This document shows, piece after piece, positions 48,601-58,691 of a DNA stretch of 64,000 bases. The DNA lies in the NCBI RefSeq assembly GCF_030052815.1, contig NC_079496.1, forward strand, positions 1 to 64,000. Direction: 5' to 3'. The first letter of the stretch is position 1. Each line of letters opens with the position of its first letter. The stretch is from Hevea brasiliensis (lineage: Eukaryota; Streptophyta; Magnoliopsida; Malpighiales; Euphorbiaceae). Position numbers and translations under genes: made by a program. The notes under the pieces are model-generated. The model saw only the letters and a program-made list of their open reading frames with translations. It had not been told where the DNA came from and searched no databases.

Positions 48601-48730
48601 TAATCAAAAAAATTGTAAATAAATAAGTAAAAAGGGTAAGTTGAATTGAAATATGATTTGGTGCTCCAATACACTATGTGGCATATCTTGCTTAGCTACA
48701 CTGTAGACGGGTAAGGGGTGTCACAAGTGC
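45617..48730 (+). mobile_element. Nested solo LTR (copy B) inside copy A
   Basis: The LTR is 45622-48725 (3104 bp), beginning TGTAACATCCTCACTTTAGC and ending GGGGTGTCACA, with perfect 5-bp duplication AGTGC at 45617-45621 and 48726-48730. Its first 120 bases closely match the start of copy A. On the right of its TSD, copy A resumes where it left off (ACACCTTGAGGAAGCT against ACACCTTGGAGAAGCT in B), confirming the nesting. Confidence 0.92.
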
Positions 48731-49454
48731 CTTCACTAAAAATTGTCCCTACACCTTGAGGAAGCTTTAGGCAGCAAAAATTTAAAGAAAAATTGAAGTT
48801 TTAACAAGTCCAAGTTGATCCTAATTGAGGTTAGTGCACTATAAAACCATCCTTTCTTCTTTAATTAATGTAAGCATGCTAAACTAAGTTAGAATGACAT
48901 GAAATTGAAAGAAAATGATGAGTATTTGAAGGACAAAATTTTGGCAACCATGAGAGTATTTAGGGTTTGATGATTTTTGATGAAATTAATCTGTTTATTG
49001 GTGTTGTTGATGAGCATATATGATAGATAAGTTGATTGGTATGAGTTAGTTTGAGTTTGCATGAAAGATGATTATGGGAGTTAGGGTTTTGCATGAAATT
49101 TAGGAATTTTGTGTTGTGACTTGAAATTAATGATGTTGAGACCAATTGTTGACTATTTGAAGTGCCATGAATATGAATTGAAGTTTGGAAGTTGGGTGGA
49201 ATTGAAAATTGAGAGTGTTGTTTTCATGCAGGATTGCTGGACCTATGAGTCCAATAAGGTTAGACAGTGATAAGTAGAGTTGTGTTGCTCGAATTGGTAT
49301 GAGGCCAATTGGAGATGAAACCTAGGACAATTTGCCATATTTTTCATGAAGAGACCATGCCCAAAAACTATCCCTACCATGACCTAAAATCTACTTGAAT
49401 CCGGGTAACCGTAATATGGAACCAGAAAAATGACCAAATGAACAGTAAAGGATT

Positions 49455-50350
49455 AAATGGCCATAACTCACTCTAGGAAGGTCAGAATGACCTAATTTTT
49501 AAACCATTGGAAAGGTTAGACATAGGAACACATTTTTTATTAAGATCACAGAACCCAGCTCTGACTTTAACCAAATCAAATTGCTAACCAAAGTTAGCTT
49601 GTCAAAACTGACACAACCAAAACTGCCCAGAAATTCTGGACTTGAACCTATTCGACTAGTTTTGGAAAAAATGCCATAACTTGGTCTACAAAATTGAAAA
49701 CACAGTGAAACTAAAACCAAAATCTCTATAAGACTTAAATCTACAACTTTGGTGTTTTGACCAAAACCCATAACCTAAGGGAACCTGGTCAATTTGCCAG
49801 GACAATTCAGCATGTCAAAACCTGAAATAGAACCAAATAGTCACTTGACCCCAGAACAGTTTTTATATCATATCTCCCACTAGGAAACTCCAAATGGGAT
49901 GAGCCAAACTATTCTGGAAATCTAAGAGACAGGATTCCAGCTTTTATTTAGGAACCTTCTTCAAATTTTATGTGTAAGAATCCTAAAATGGGAGATAAAC
50001 CCACTGACCTGAACCTGGAATCCTAATGGCATAGGGTACATGGGTCCAGGCCAGTTAATTGACTATAACTTATTCTACATAACTTGAAAAATTATAATTC
50101 TTAAATCTGAGTGATCCTAAGACATAGGGTAATAATTCATGTGAAGAACATTAGGCCTAAAAATGGTTGTAACATGCCCAAATAATTAGACAAAGTTGGA
50201 CTCTGGAATCTGCCTGATTCTGGAATCAGAAGGAGATAATGAACCAGTTTTGGTTATTTGACCATAACTTGATCTCTAAAACTTCAAATGATATGATTCA
50301 AAAAGGAAAACAAAGATAAGACATATAAAAACAACTTCCATGAAGGAAGT
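49455..50350 (+). repeat. ~200-bp internal repeat modules of LTR copy A
   Basis: Five diverged modules, each starting with a version of GGCCATAACTT and most ending near a CTTCCATGAAG-like block, begin near 49461, 49674, 49869, 50063 and 50262. Two more occur in copy B (47106, 47318), and at least three, reversed, in the 58692-62384 LTR (60465, 60674, 60864). Confidence 0.65.
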
Positions 50351-51902
50351 GTAGCCAAATAGTAGCCACATCTTGGCCAATTTGATAAATAAAGTTAAGG
50401 CACCAGTTCTAAACCTAAAGAAAGGTTCATGAAATCATTTGATACATAAAATGTAAATTACCTAAATGGTTTGCTAAACACATAAGTCATATGAAAATAC
50501 ACTTGGAACCTATGTTTTCATCATATATAAAATAACAATACTATAAATATGTATAGTATATGACATAAAACAATGAGAGTGATAAATATATAAGTTATAT
50601 GAATATATACTTGGGACTCATGTTCCCATTATAAATGACATGAATATGTACTTGGGACCTATGTTCCCATTATAATGACATGAAAATGGTATAAAGCATA
50701 GATAGTACATGAAGTGAAATAATAACATGTTATGAACCCTTAATAGTACATAGCATGAAATAATAAAACTATAAGTGCTTAATAATACTAATTTGCCCAA
50801 AGTATACCTAGACTTGTGTGCATAGCTTGGATCGATTGGTATATCAATTAGGGACTATAGATTACAGTATTGTCTACATGAATGATAATTGACAGACAAC
50901 ATATGTCTGAGATACTTGTTCTACTGGCTTTATGCCTGCCCGTAGGCCACAGTGCCTATTATCACTACTGGCTTTATACCTGCCCGCTTGCCTAGTGCCT
51001 GACATGATTGTGGTATACTTGATAGACATATAGATATCTAACTAGTATACTCTCGTGTATTTAGTCTTTATAGTCTGTCATAGGTTACTTGGGCATAGAT
51101 ATGTGTAATACACTTTAAATTTAAATAAGTACATAAAGAGAGTACTAATATGGGTATAATAAGATTGAATATGTAATATATGAATAAAAAGATCCCGATA
51201 AATTGTTTACTCCCAAAGTTTCATAAATATGTAATTACTTCAAAAATTTAGTAAAATTTTATATGGAATAATTATTTCAATTATTAGTTATTTTTTTTCA
51301 ATTATTGCACCACTAAACCGAAATGCTTAGCATGATGGATTGTTTCCTCACGTAGGTACAGGAGATCACCAGCAGCAGTAATAGTAGTAGAGGGCAGATA
51401 GAGAGTGATTAGATCTGCTAGAGTATTGGTCACCTCATCAGTCATTTTAGTAGGGCTTATGTATATATATATGTTAGATGTTGCATTTTGATTATTGAAC
51501 ATAAGTAAATATTGTAAATTGTTTTGGGACATGAAATTAAAATTTTGGATTGTATTTAATTTTTACATTATTGTATGTAAATATTATATCAATGAAGTGA
51601 AATTTATTTCTTGAAATTTGATGTAAGCAATGAGAAATGATGTGATGAATGGATATATGAAATGTATATAAATTATTTTTACTAAGTAAATAAGGAAACC
51701 CGCCATGCACTAATAAAACAGAGGAGACTCTGTCTGGGTCTCCATAAAAATGAAATGGGATAAAAAAAAATTTACACGTAAGATAATATAATTAAATAGA
51801 TATTAAATTAATATTGTACACGACAAGACAGGATAGGGTGCTCCGACACCGAATGTAGCACACCTTGCTCGACTACATTGTAGACAAGTGAGGAGTGTTA
51901 TA

Positions 51903-52010
51903 GAAAGACTTTCCCTTGAACCTAAGGACATGAGAAAAAGTTGCACATTTTTAGGAAGGACTCTCCATTGAAACCCATATCATAAAGAGGTTGTGTTTCA
52001 AGGATATTAT
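51903..52010 (+). repeat. Palindromic minisatellite, right part
   Basis: Two further units of the array that begins at 44470 (ACTTTCCCTTGAACCTA near 51908 and CTCTCCATTGAAACCC near 51962). Joined to the left part, the array is continuous across the solo LTR. Confidence 0.68.
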
Positions 52011-53576
52011 TTTTATTATCATAAGGTCGTGTTAAGGAATGAAGGAGATGATTATACAAACCTCAAGGAAATGAAAGCATGACCATTTATTATTTTCCAA
52101 ATATAACAAGAATTACTAAAACAAGTTAGAACAACAAAATAACAATACTACCAAGTGACACTATTTTTATAAAACTCAATAAACCATGAAATGCCATGAA
52201 TATTGTCCTTGAATTTTCAAAAGGAGATAATGAGATACTTACGATGTAAGATCAAAATGTTATATTATCAATGAGATGTAGAAAGAAAGAGAAATGGAAT
52301 AGATTCTAAACTTAACACTCGCTCATAACAGTATGACTAGACTATATTTTTTTTTCCAAGGAGAACATGGTAAATAACCTCAAAGTGAAATTTTAGCTTT
52401 AATGAAATCTGAGAAATGACATGATGATTGATTCTCCTTGATCTTTTGTGCTTACAAGGAATCAAAACTATGGGAAAAAGCCTTATCGAATAAGCCTTTT
52501 GAGAAGATGAGTTATAGTGCGACCCTTTTGGAGAATGTTGAGATCATCAAGAAATGCGGGGGCTCTTAGGAGAGCTGTCATTTTGAGAGTGAGGAGATTC
52601 TTTAGTAAACTGACACCTTAAATACAAACTCTCTCTATTCACCTCCTTTCTACCTTTTTTCCAAACTCCAAAAGGCCCCTTACCTAATAGTAAAACTTTA
52701 GGTATTTATAGGGAGCCAAAATCCTAAAATGGAGGGTCAAGATTTATTTAAGATGAAAAAGAAAGGTTGAGATTTAAAAGGACAAATCTAAGGGTCAAGA
52801 ATTAAATAGGTTAGTAATCAAGGGTACAGCTTGAATCAGGACTCTTAATTTATCCTTATTTCTTTGATCCAAAGGTTAGGAATTATGCCTTACAATTTAG
52901 ATCAAAGGTTGGGATTTAAAAGCATAAAACTTATCCTTATTACTTTTTAATCCAAGGTTCACAGATTCATCCTTACAAGTAGCATCAATAGTAAAGATTG
53001 AAAAGGCATCAGAATACTTTAACTAACTCAATCTGATGGTGAAAATTTAATCTCTAAAACCTAGGGCTATGATTTAATGGTATACTTTTATCCTATGGCC
53101 AAGTGATGCTGTTGTGGAACTCCTAGATGTTAAGACCGATCATATTGAGGGGTTCCTGTTTCTGAAGTTCTACCTTACCTTTATAGTGGGTGGGATGAAA
53201 TTCAAGTGGGTATGATCTCTGGCATACTGCTCGCTTTAACCTAATATCTTATCTGATATCTTGTCCGATCTCTTTATCCAATCTATTCGTGGTTGGTTAA
53301 AATGTTCTAGAAATTGACCAAGGGGAAGGCCTTCCATTAGTTGAGATCGAAAGCGCAAATCCCATTTGGGTCTAAACTCAATTAGGCGAGCTCTATCTTG
53401 GTTGGTCTCACTAGCCTTTTATCATTGGTTCCCTACCAAGTTTGAGTTCTTAAGTTCGGGAAATAAAAATCTTTAAAACTTGCCCTGATGTGTGTCTCGT
53501 AAGCTGAGAAAAGGCATTAAATATTATCTTCATCTGAGGCGTCGCTTTGAACTTCTCGACTATTAATATACTAGGC
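52011..53576. other. Decayed repeat DNA with a minus-strand TATA-like site
   Basis: No ORF supported. CCTATAAATACC on the minus strand near 52712 is a TATA-like box, as in LTR promoters. The part 53100-53500 is less AT-rich and may belong to the 5' end (LTR or leader) of the element carrying the gag-like pseudogene that follows. Confidence 0.35.
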
Positions 53577-53587
53577 TATATATATAA
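53577..53587 (+). promoter_or_regulatory. TATA box upstream of the gag-like pseudogene
   Basis: TATATATATAA followed by GCAAGCTATCCCC, about 180 bases before the ATG at 53760. It fits a plus-strand Pol II promoter, probably of the retroelement. Confidence 0.5.
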
Positions 53588-53759
53588 GCAAGCTATCCCC
53601 ATCATCAGACACTTTTGTTTCCTTTATTTTCCTCTGAATTCCTCTAGCTGACTACTCTCCATTATAAGTTTTTTTTGTGATGCGACTCCATCTCAGCTGA
53701 AGGTATTATCCTCTTTTCCATTCTCTGTTTATTTCTTTTTTTTTTCTTGCTTCATCGAA

Positions 53760-54086
53760 ATGAGTGGCATTGATAGTTAAAGGATGACAAGTTCCCCTTC
53801 CATTCAGTTTTCATGGAGTTCCGATGAGTAGGGGTGAGCAGATTTCGATTCAAACCAAAAAACCGAACCGAACAGAATCAATTTGGTTCAATTGGTTTGG
53901 TTTTAAATTTTAATCAATTCGGTTCGGTTTTACATTATAAAAAATTCGGTTATTTTAGTTTGATTCGGTTTTGAAGAAAAAAAAATCGATTAAACTGAAC
54001 TGAACCAAATAGTAATTTTATATATTCAAATCGAACCAAATCGATTTTTGAATTGATTTATTTTTATAAGGAATTTATGAATTATA

Positions 54087-54129
<43 letters not shown>

Positions 54130-56070
54130 TAATTTCATTGATTAATGGTTATTAGATTCAAACCAAAGTCAAAATTAGATCAAATAACTTAAAAATCAAG
54201 TCTAAATTAAAAAAAAAAATCAAAAATTAAAACCGATTAGTTTGAACTGAATCAAACCGAATCGAAATAGAGCGGTTCGGTTTGATTCAATTTTTTCATC
54301 AATTTTGATTCGGTTCGGTTTCTAAAATATGTAATTCAGTTTTTATAATTTAATTTGGTTCGATTCGATTTGAACCGAATGCTCACCCCTACCGATGAGG
54401 ATGAGGGGACTAGTGGTCTGAATGTTATCGAAATACCAATCGAGCCAGTTTTAAATGAACTTGCTGATCCGAGCAAAGAACAAGCCTCGAAGTCTAGAAA
54501 AGATTTTCTCTTAGTCAACGAAGTTACCTCAGTTCTGAGACCTTTTGAGCTAACTCAAATAAGCCAGGAGTTCAACCTCTCAAAGGATACTTATGAGCTA
54601 ATCAGATGCTATAGAGATTTTTGAGTTGATCATAATTTTGAAGAGGGAGATCAGATCATCATGTACGAGGAGTAATTAAAAGCAGGGCTACGATTCCCTT
54701 TGGATCAGTTCTACAAAGACGTGTTGAGCTATCACTGTGTTTGCATAACTCAACTACACCCAAACTCCTGGCGAACTCTGATAGCTTTCTGAGGTTTGTG
54801 CTAGGCTAAGGGCTTAGTGTTGACTGTGAAGGTCTTTATCGAGCTACATCACCTCAAAAGACATAAAAAAAAATAATTACTAGTTTTTCCAAGCGAAGCC
54901 GAATTGTGGGCTTTTCTCCAAGCTTCCCTCCTCCTTAAAGAACTAGAAGGATTGGTTTTTTTGTTTTTTGAAGCTGGGATCCTCGTGGTTTTGAGGGCAT
55001 TCCACAAAGCTAGAACCACTTAGCTAAAAGGCCTCAGGATAATATTGTTTTGAATCGGGACGAGGAGGCAGTTGTCACAAAACTGAAGAGCTAGGTGAAC
55101 ACTCGTCTATTCCTGTGTGCCAATGTCATTGGGGCTGAACTAAAATGGTAATTAATGAATGTGGTGGCCAAGGAGAACATTCCTCTGTAACTTTCCGACC
55201 TTAGGCCCGGAAAGGGCAAATTCCTTGATCTTATTTCTCCTTGACTAGTATGAACTCATTAACTTCCTGTTGTGTACAGAAATGACAGGAATCGAAGCTA
55301 AGAAAGAAGCCAAGAAAAGAAAAAGGGAACTCGCCAAGAGAGTTCTAGAGAAGAAGGAAACTGCTGCTGCTGCTACTGCTACTATTGCCAGGGCTGAAGA
55401 ACTGGATGCACAAAAAAGGGCCCGAGTCAAAGAGACAAGCTCCCCAGCTCGAACTTAAAATGAGTCCTCTGGTGTTAGATTGCCTCCCCTTTAAGATCAG
55501 CCTTCGCATCAATCACCGATCCCCACTACTTCTGAGGGCGATTCATCTAGGAAACCTGTCTTCAGGAGTGCTCAAGTGCTAGCAAGGTCTCTGCAGAGGA
55601 TCCAGACTGTTAAGGGCAATATCGACCTAGCCAGAGTCACTGCCATGACCATCTGCTTCCCTGAAGACCGAGCTCAGATGGGCTTGAAAAGCATCAATGA
55701 TCTCCTTAACCAGTCTATGAGCCTGAGCTTGGAGGCAGTTGCCACCCAATACATGGTGAAGGAGAAGGTGAACTTCCTCAAGTGGGAGATGTCGAAGGCG
55801 GTCAACGAGGTTGTAACCTACAAGAGCCATCTAACCACTACCAATACCTAGGTTTAGAAACTTGAGCAACAAATGAGATCTTTTGAAGAGGTTGTGGCTT
55901 GGCTACAAAAGGAGCTTGAAGATGCCAAGGCAAGCCAGGCTGTTGACTTGGCCAAGTTCTCCTTAGAGCTTAAGGCAAAGGAGAACGAGGCCATTAAAAA
56001 AGAAGCCAGTGCGTATGTGCAAGCCCACAATGACCTACTGGCCGAGCTGCTGAAGCGATACCCCAATTAA
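53760..56070 (+). pseudogene. gag-like / putative gypsy-type transposase ORF, broken and MITE-disrupted
   Basis: The first ATG (53760) meets a stop six codons later; a second in-frame ATG is at 53784. The MITE at 53829-54391 splits the reading frame. Beyond it come an acidic start (DEDEGTSGLNVIEIP), then LKAGLRFPLDQFYKDVL and TQLHPNSWRTLIAF. The last two blocks are typical of the plant 'putative gypsy-type transposase' domain (PF04195) in gag regions of Tat-like elements. Further on are a basic helix-rich segment (AKKEAKKRKRELAKRVLEKK, 55295 on) and a coiled-coil end (VVAWLQKELEDAKASQAVDL, to 56070). At least ten stops or frameshifts are present. A polypurine tract follows at 56111. Confidence 0.68.
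53821..54399. mobile_element. hAT-like MITE (GGTTCGGTT family) with 8-bp TSD
   Basis: The body is 53829-54391 (563 bp). The inverted ends TAGGGGTGAGCA / TGCTCACCCCTA match perfectly. The target duplication CCGATGAG is perfect (53821-53828 and 54392-54399), and 8 bp fits hAT. The interior is rich in CGGTTCGGTTT-type motifs in both orientations and holds a (TA)n run at 54094-54124. It interrupts the gag-like reading frame. Confidence 0.92.
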
Positions 56071-56110
56071 GACTTTTCCTGGCTTGGGTGCTGGAGCTCT
56101 GAGTGAGAGC

Positions 56111-56122
56111 AAGGGGGAGGGT
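56111..56122 (+). promoter_or_regulatory. Polypurine tract and probable 3' LTR start
   Basis: AAGGGGGAGGG (56111-56121) is followed by TGATAGTGTAAAA, as expected at a 3' LTR boundary about 40 bases after the gag-like ORF end. Since the pol genes are missing, the element is a deletion derivative or a non-autonomous type. Confidence 0.5.
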
Positions 56123-57749
56123 GATAGTGTAAAAAATATTCGGGCAAGTGGAGATCCGCCCGCTGAATAGTTGTACTTAAATCGAATTAATAAAGTTAGT
56201 CTTTTTTGCCAAGTAACAATTTTACTTTTTTAAATTTTCTAGAATGAAATTAAATCTTTATTAAAATCTGATGGTTAGTTAAAAATAAAAATAAAATTTC
56301 ATTAAAAATTAAACGAGCATAAAAATTAAAAATATGAAATTGAAATTTAATTAAAACTTAAATGAACATAAAAAAATGAAATTGAAATTTAATTAAAAAA
56401 TGAAATTGAAAATAAAATTTAAAAAACAACAACCGGATTGTCCTATCAATACTTTCATATAGGGTGAGGCAAAGTATAATGTTAAAAATTTGTTGACCTG
56501 GATAAAATATGGGGTCAACATATATATATATATATATATTACTTGAATTTCTGTTTCTCCACCGGTACTTATTTTTTCCCCTTTTATTTCCTTATGAATC
56601 CAATAATATTTGTTATTGTCTAAGTATAGAATAAGGTATAAACTCATTGGAAGTCAATCTCTTTCTTTATTTTTCTAGCTTTTCTGATTAGGTTTCTCTC
56701 ATACATTTTGTCAAGTTTTATGTTCTTTGAGGGCCTTTCTTTCCCTTTCACGGCAAGAGGGTTCTCTCTTTGACTTGAAATGTGGATAGTTCCTCTCCAC
56801 CTTTAAATTAAGGTGTTCATACCTATTTTAACTTGTGATACGAATTCTTGTTTTGCTGGTGAGGATTTTATTAAGAGTTATATGATTTATTATATTTTTA
56901 GAGATTGGCAATGGCCATATCAAAGACGTGGAGACCCATGCTATCTCCGAGGAAATCATTCAACCAGGGGTTAAGCATGTTAAAGGTGGTAGGTCACAGT
57001 GTCGTCCAACGCCTTCATTTAGAAATTAACAATGTTTTCCTCTTTGGTTGTTGGCCTGTATAAGATGGCAACATTAGATGCTCGGTCTAAAGATGTGCTC
57101 ATCCTCTTTTTAGGCAGCAAAGGAGGTGATGACTGGACTACGAGAGTATTTCTCTCTGGCTATTCTGAATATCTACAGTGTTACTCTGTGTTTTGACTAT
57201 TGTTGAAGTTATGGTGGTTTTATTCCTTATTTCTGCCATGTTGTGTTATCATTGGATGTGGTTTGTGCTTTGAGTGCTTCCTTTGTCTGCTAATAGTGCT
57301 CTGCTGCGAGACTCAAGTGGAGAGCTCTGGAATCTTCTTCCAAAGAAGGCTTCTAGAGAAATCCTTCTAACATGTCGGACTTAGTTTGTTTGGACTCTCG
57401 ATTTGGTATTTTTCATTGTATGGACTTAGATCTCATCATACTCTAACTTGTAACTTGGATCTCATCATACTCTACCTTGTATTATTTTTCAAATCAATGA
57501 AATTTAACTTCATTGAAAAAAGAAAGGCCCAAATTCGTATTAGACCACCTCTTTTTATAAAAAGAAAAAAATAAATTTTTTTTTGTAAGATTTAATAGAT
57601 GTCCAATTGATCGAATAATAATTGATGAGCTACATAAAAAAAGATAGTCATATCATTTCTCACTATATACATAGTTTAAGAGACTCGAAATCAAAATCTC
57701 TTTACTTTTTATGCCTTGAAAATGAAGTAAGACCAACCAAATTATCCTT

Positions 57750-57751
<2 letters not shown>
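56123..57751. other. Probable LTR remnant and further decayed element sequence
   Basis: About 56123-56520 would be LTR. A (TA)n run is at 56518-56539. The stretch 56900-57520 is less AT-rich and ends in a direct repeat (ATCTCATCATACTCTA twice, near 57430 and 57460) and AATGAAATTTAACTTCATTG before an A-run; a truncated LINE 3' end is possible but not shown. Confidence 0.35.

Positions 57752-57825
<74 letters not shown>
57752..57825. repeat. (CT)n-(TA)n microsatellite
   Basis: About 29 CT units followed by seven TA units. Confidence 0.95.
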
Positions 57826-57902
57826 AAACAGAGTGACATTTTCAAGAAAATGACACGTGACACTTTCTTTGAAAAGTTTGTCATGTGTCACATGGTCACA
57901 TT

Positions 57903-58691
57903 CCATAAATATTTTCTTTTATACTAATTATTATTTTATTTTTTATTTCTCTTTTAATTATCATTATTATTTATAATATTATCTTCATATTTATAATTTA
58001 AATTATTATTTTTTTAAAATTAATTTTTTAAAAAATTAAGACCTTCTGTAACTTTTTAAAAAATTAAGACCTTTTGTAACTAACTACAATATTTAAAAAT
58101 TATTTATATTATTTTATAAATATTAATTATTATTAAATTTTTTATTTCTCTTTTAATTATCATTATTATTTATAATACTACCTTAATATTTATGATTTAA
58201 ATTATTATTTTCTTTAAAATTTATTTGTTAAGTTTTACACCTTTTATGATTAAATGTAATATTTAAAAATTATTTATATTATTTTTTTATAAATTCATTT
58301 ATATAAAAATATTATTTGTTACATGTTATCCTTCATAATAATAATAATGGTAATAATAACAATAATAATAATAATAAAAGGTTATTGATGGCCATTAATT
58401 TAAAAAAAAATTGACCATTAATTTGTGATCTTACAATCAATCATAAGTATTTTCCTTTATACTAATTATTATTTAATTTTTTATTTCTCTTTTAATTATC
58501 ATTGTTATTTACAATATTACCTTAACATTTATGATTTAAATTATTATTTTTTAAAAAAATTTAATTTTTAAAAATTAAGACATTTTGTAATTAAATGTAA
58601 TATTTAAAAATATTTATATTATTTTATAAATACTAACTATTATTTACTTTTTTATTTCTCTTTTAATTATCATTATTATTTATAATATTAT
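57903..58691. repeat. AT-rich tandem repeat array cut by an LTR element
   Basis: TTTATTTCTCTTTTAATTAT begins near 57942, 58141, 58481 and 58651, each followed by CATTATTATTTATAATATTA-like sequence. A longer period of ~538 bp (CATAAATATTTTC at 57903 against CATAAGTATTTTC at 58441) is also visible. The last copy is cut off at 58691 by the LTR. Confidence 0.72.

Larger units (their letters stand above)
44834..51907 (+). mobile_element. Outer solo LTR (copy A) of the long-LTR gypsy family
   Basis: The LTR is 44839-51902, beginning TGTAACGCCCTCACTTTAGG and ending GGAGTGTTATA (final CA decayed to TA). GAAAG at 44834-44838 and at 51903-51907 is a perfect 5-bp target duplication. Removing the nested copy B and its duplicated pentamer leaves about 3955 bp. 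No PBS or gag-pol lies inside, so it is a solo LTR. It belongs to the family of the LTR at 58692-62384 (shared TGTAACRCC start and CATAACT modules). Confidence 0.87.

Noticed and set aside
56900..57520. Truncated LINE 3' end
   Set aside because: There is a direct repeat and an A-run, but no reverse transcriptase fragment or target duplication, so it was left as unassigned repeat DNA.
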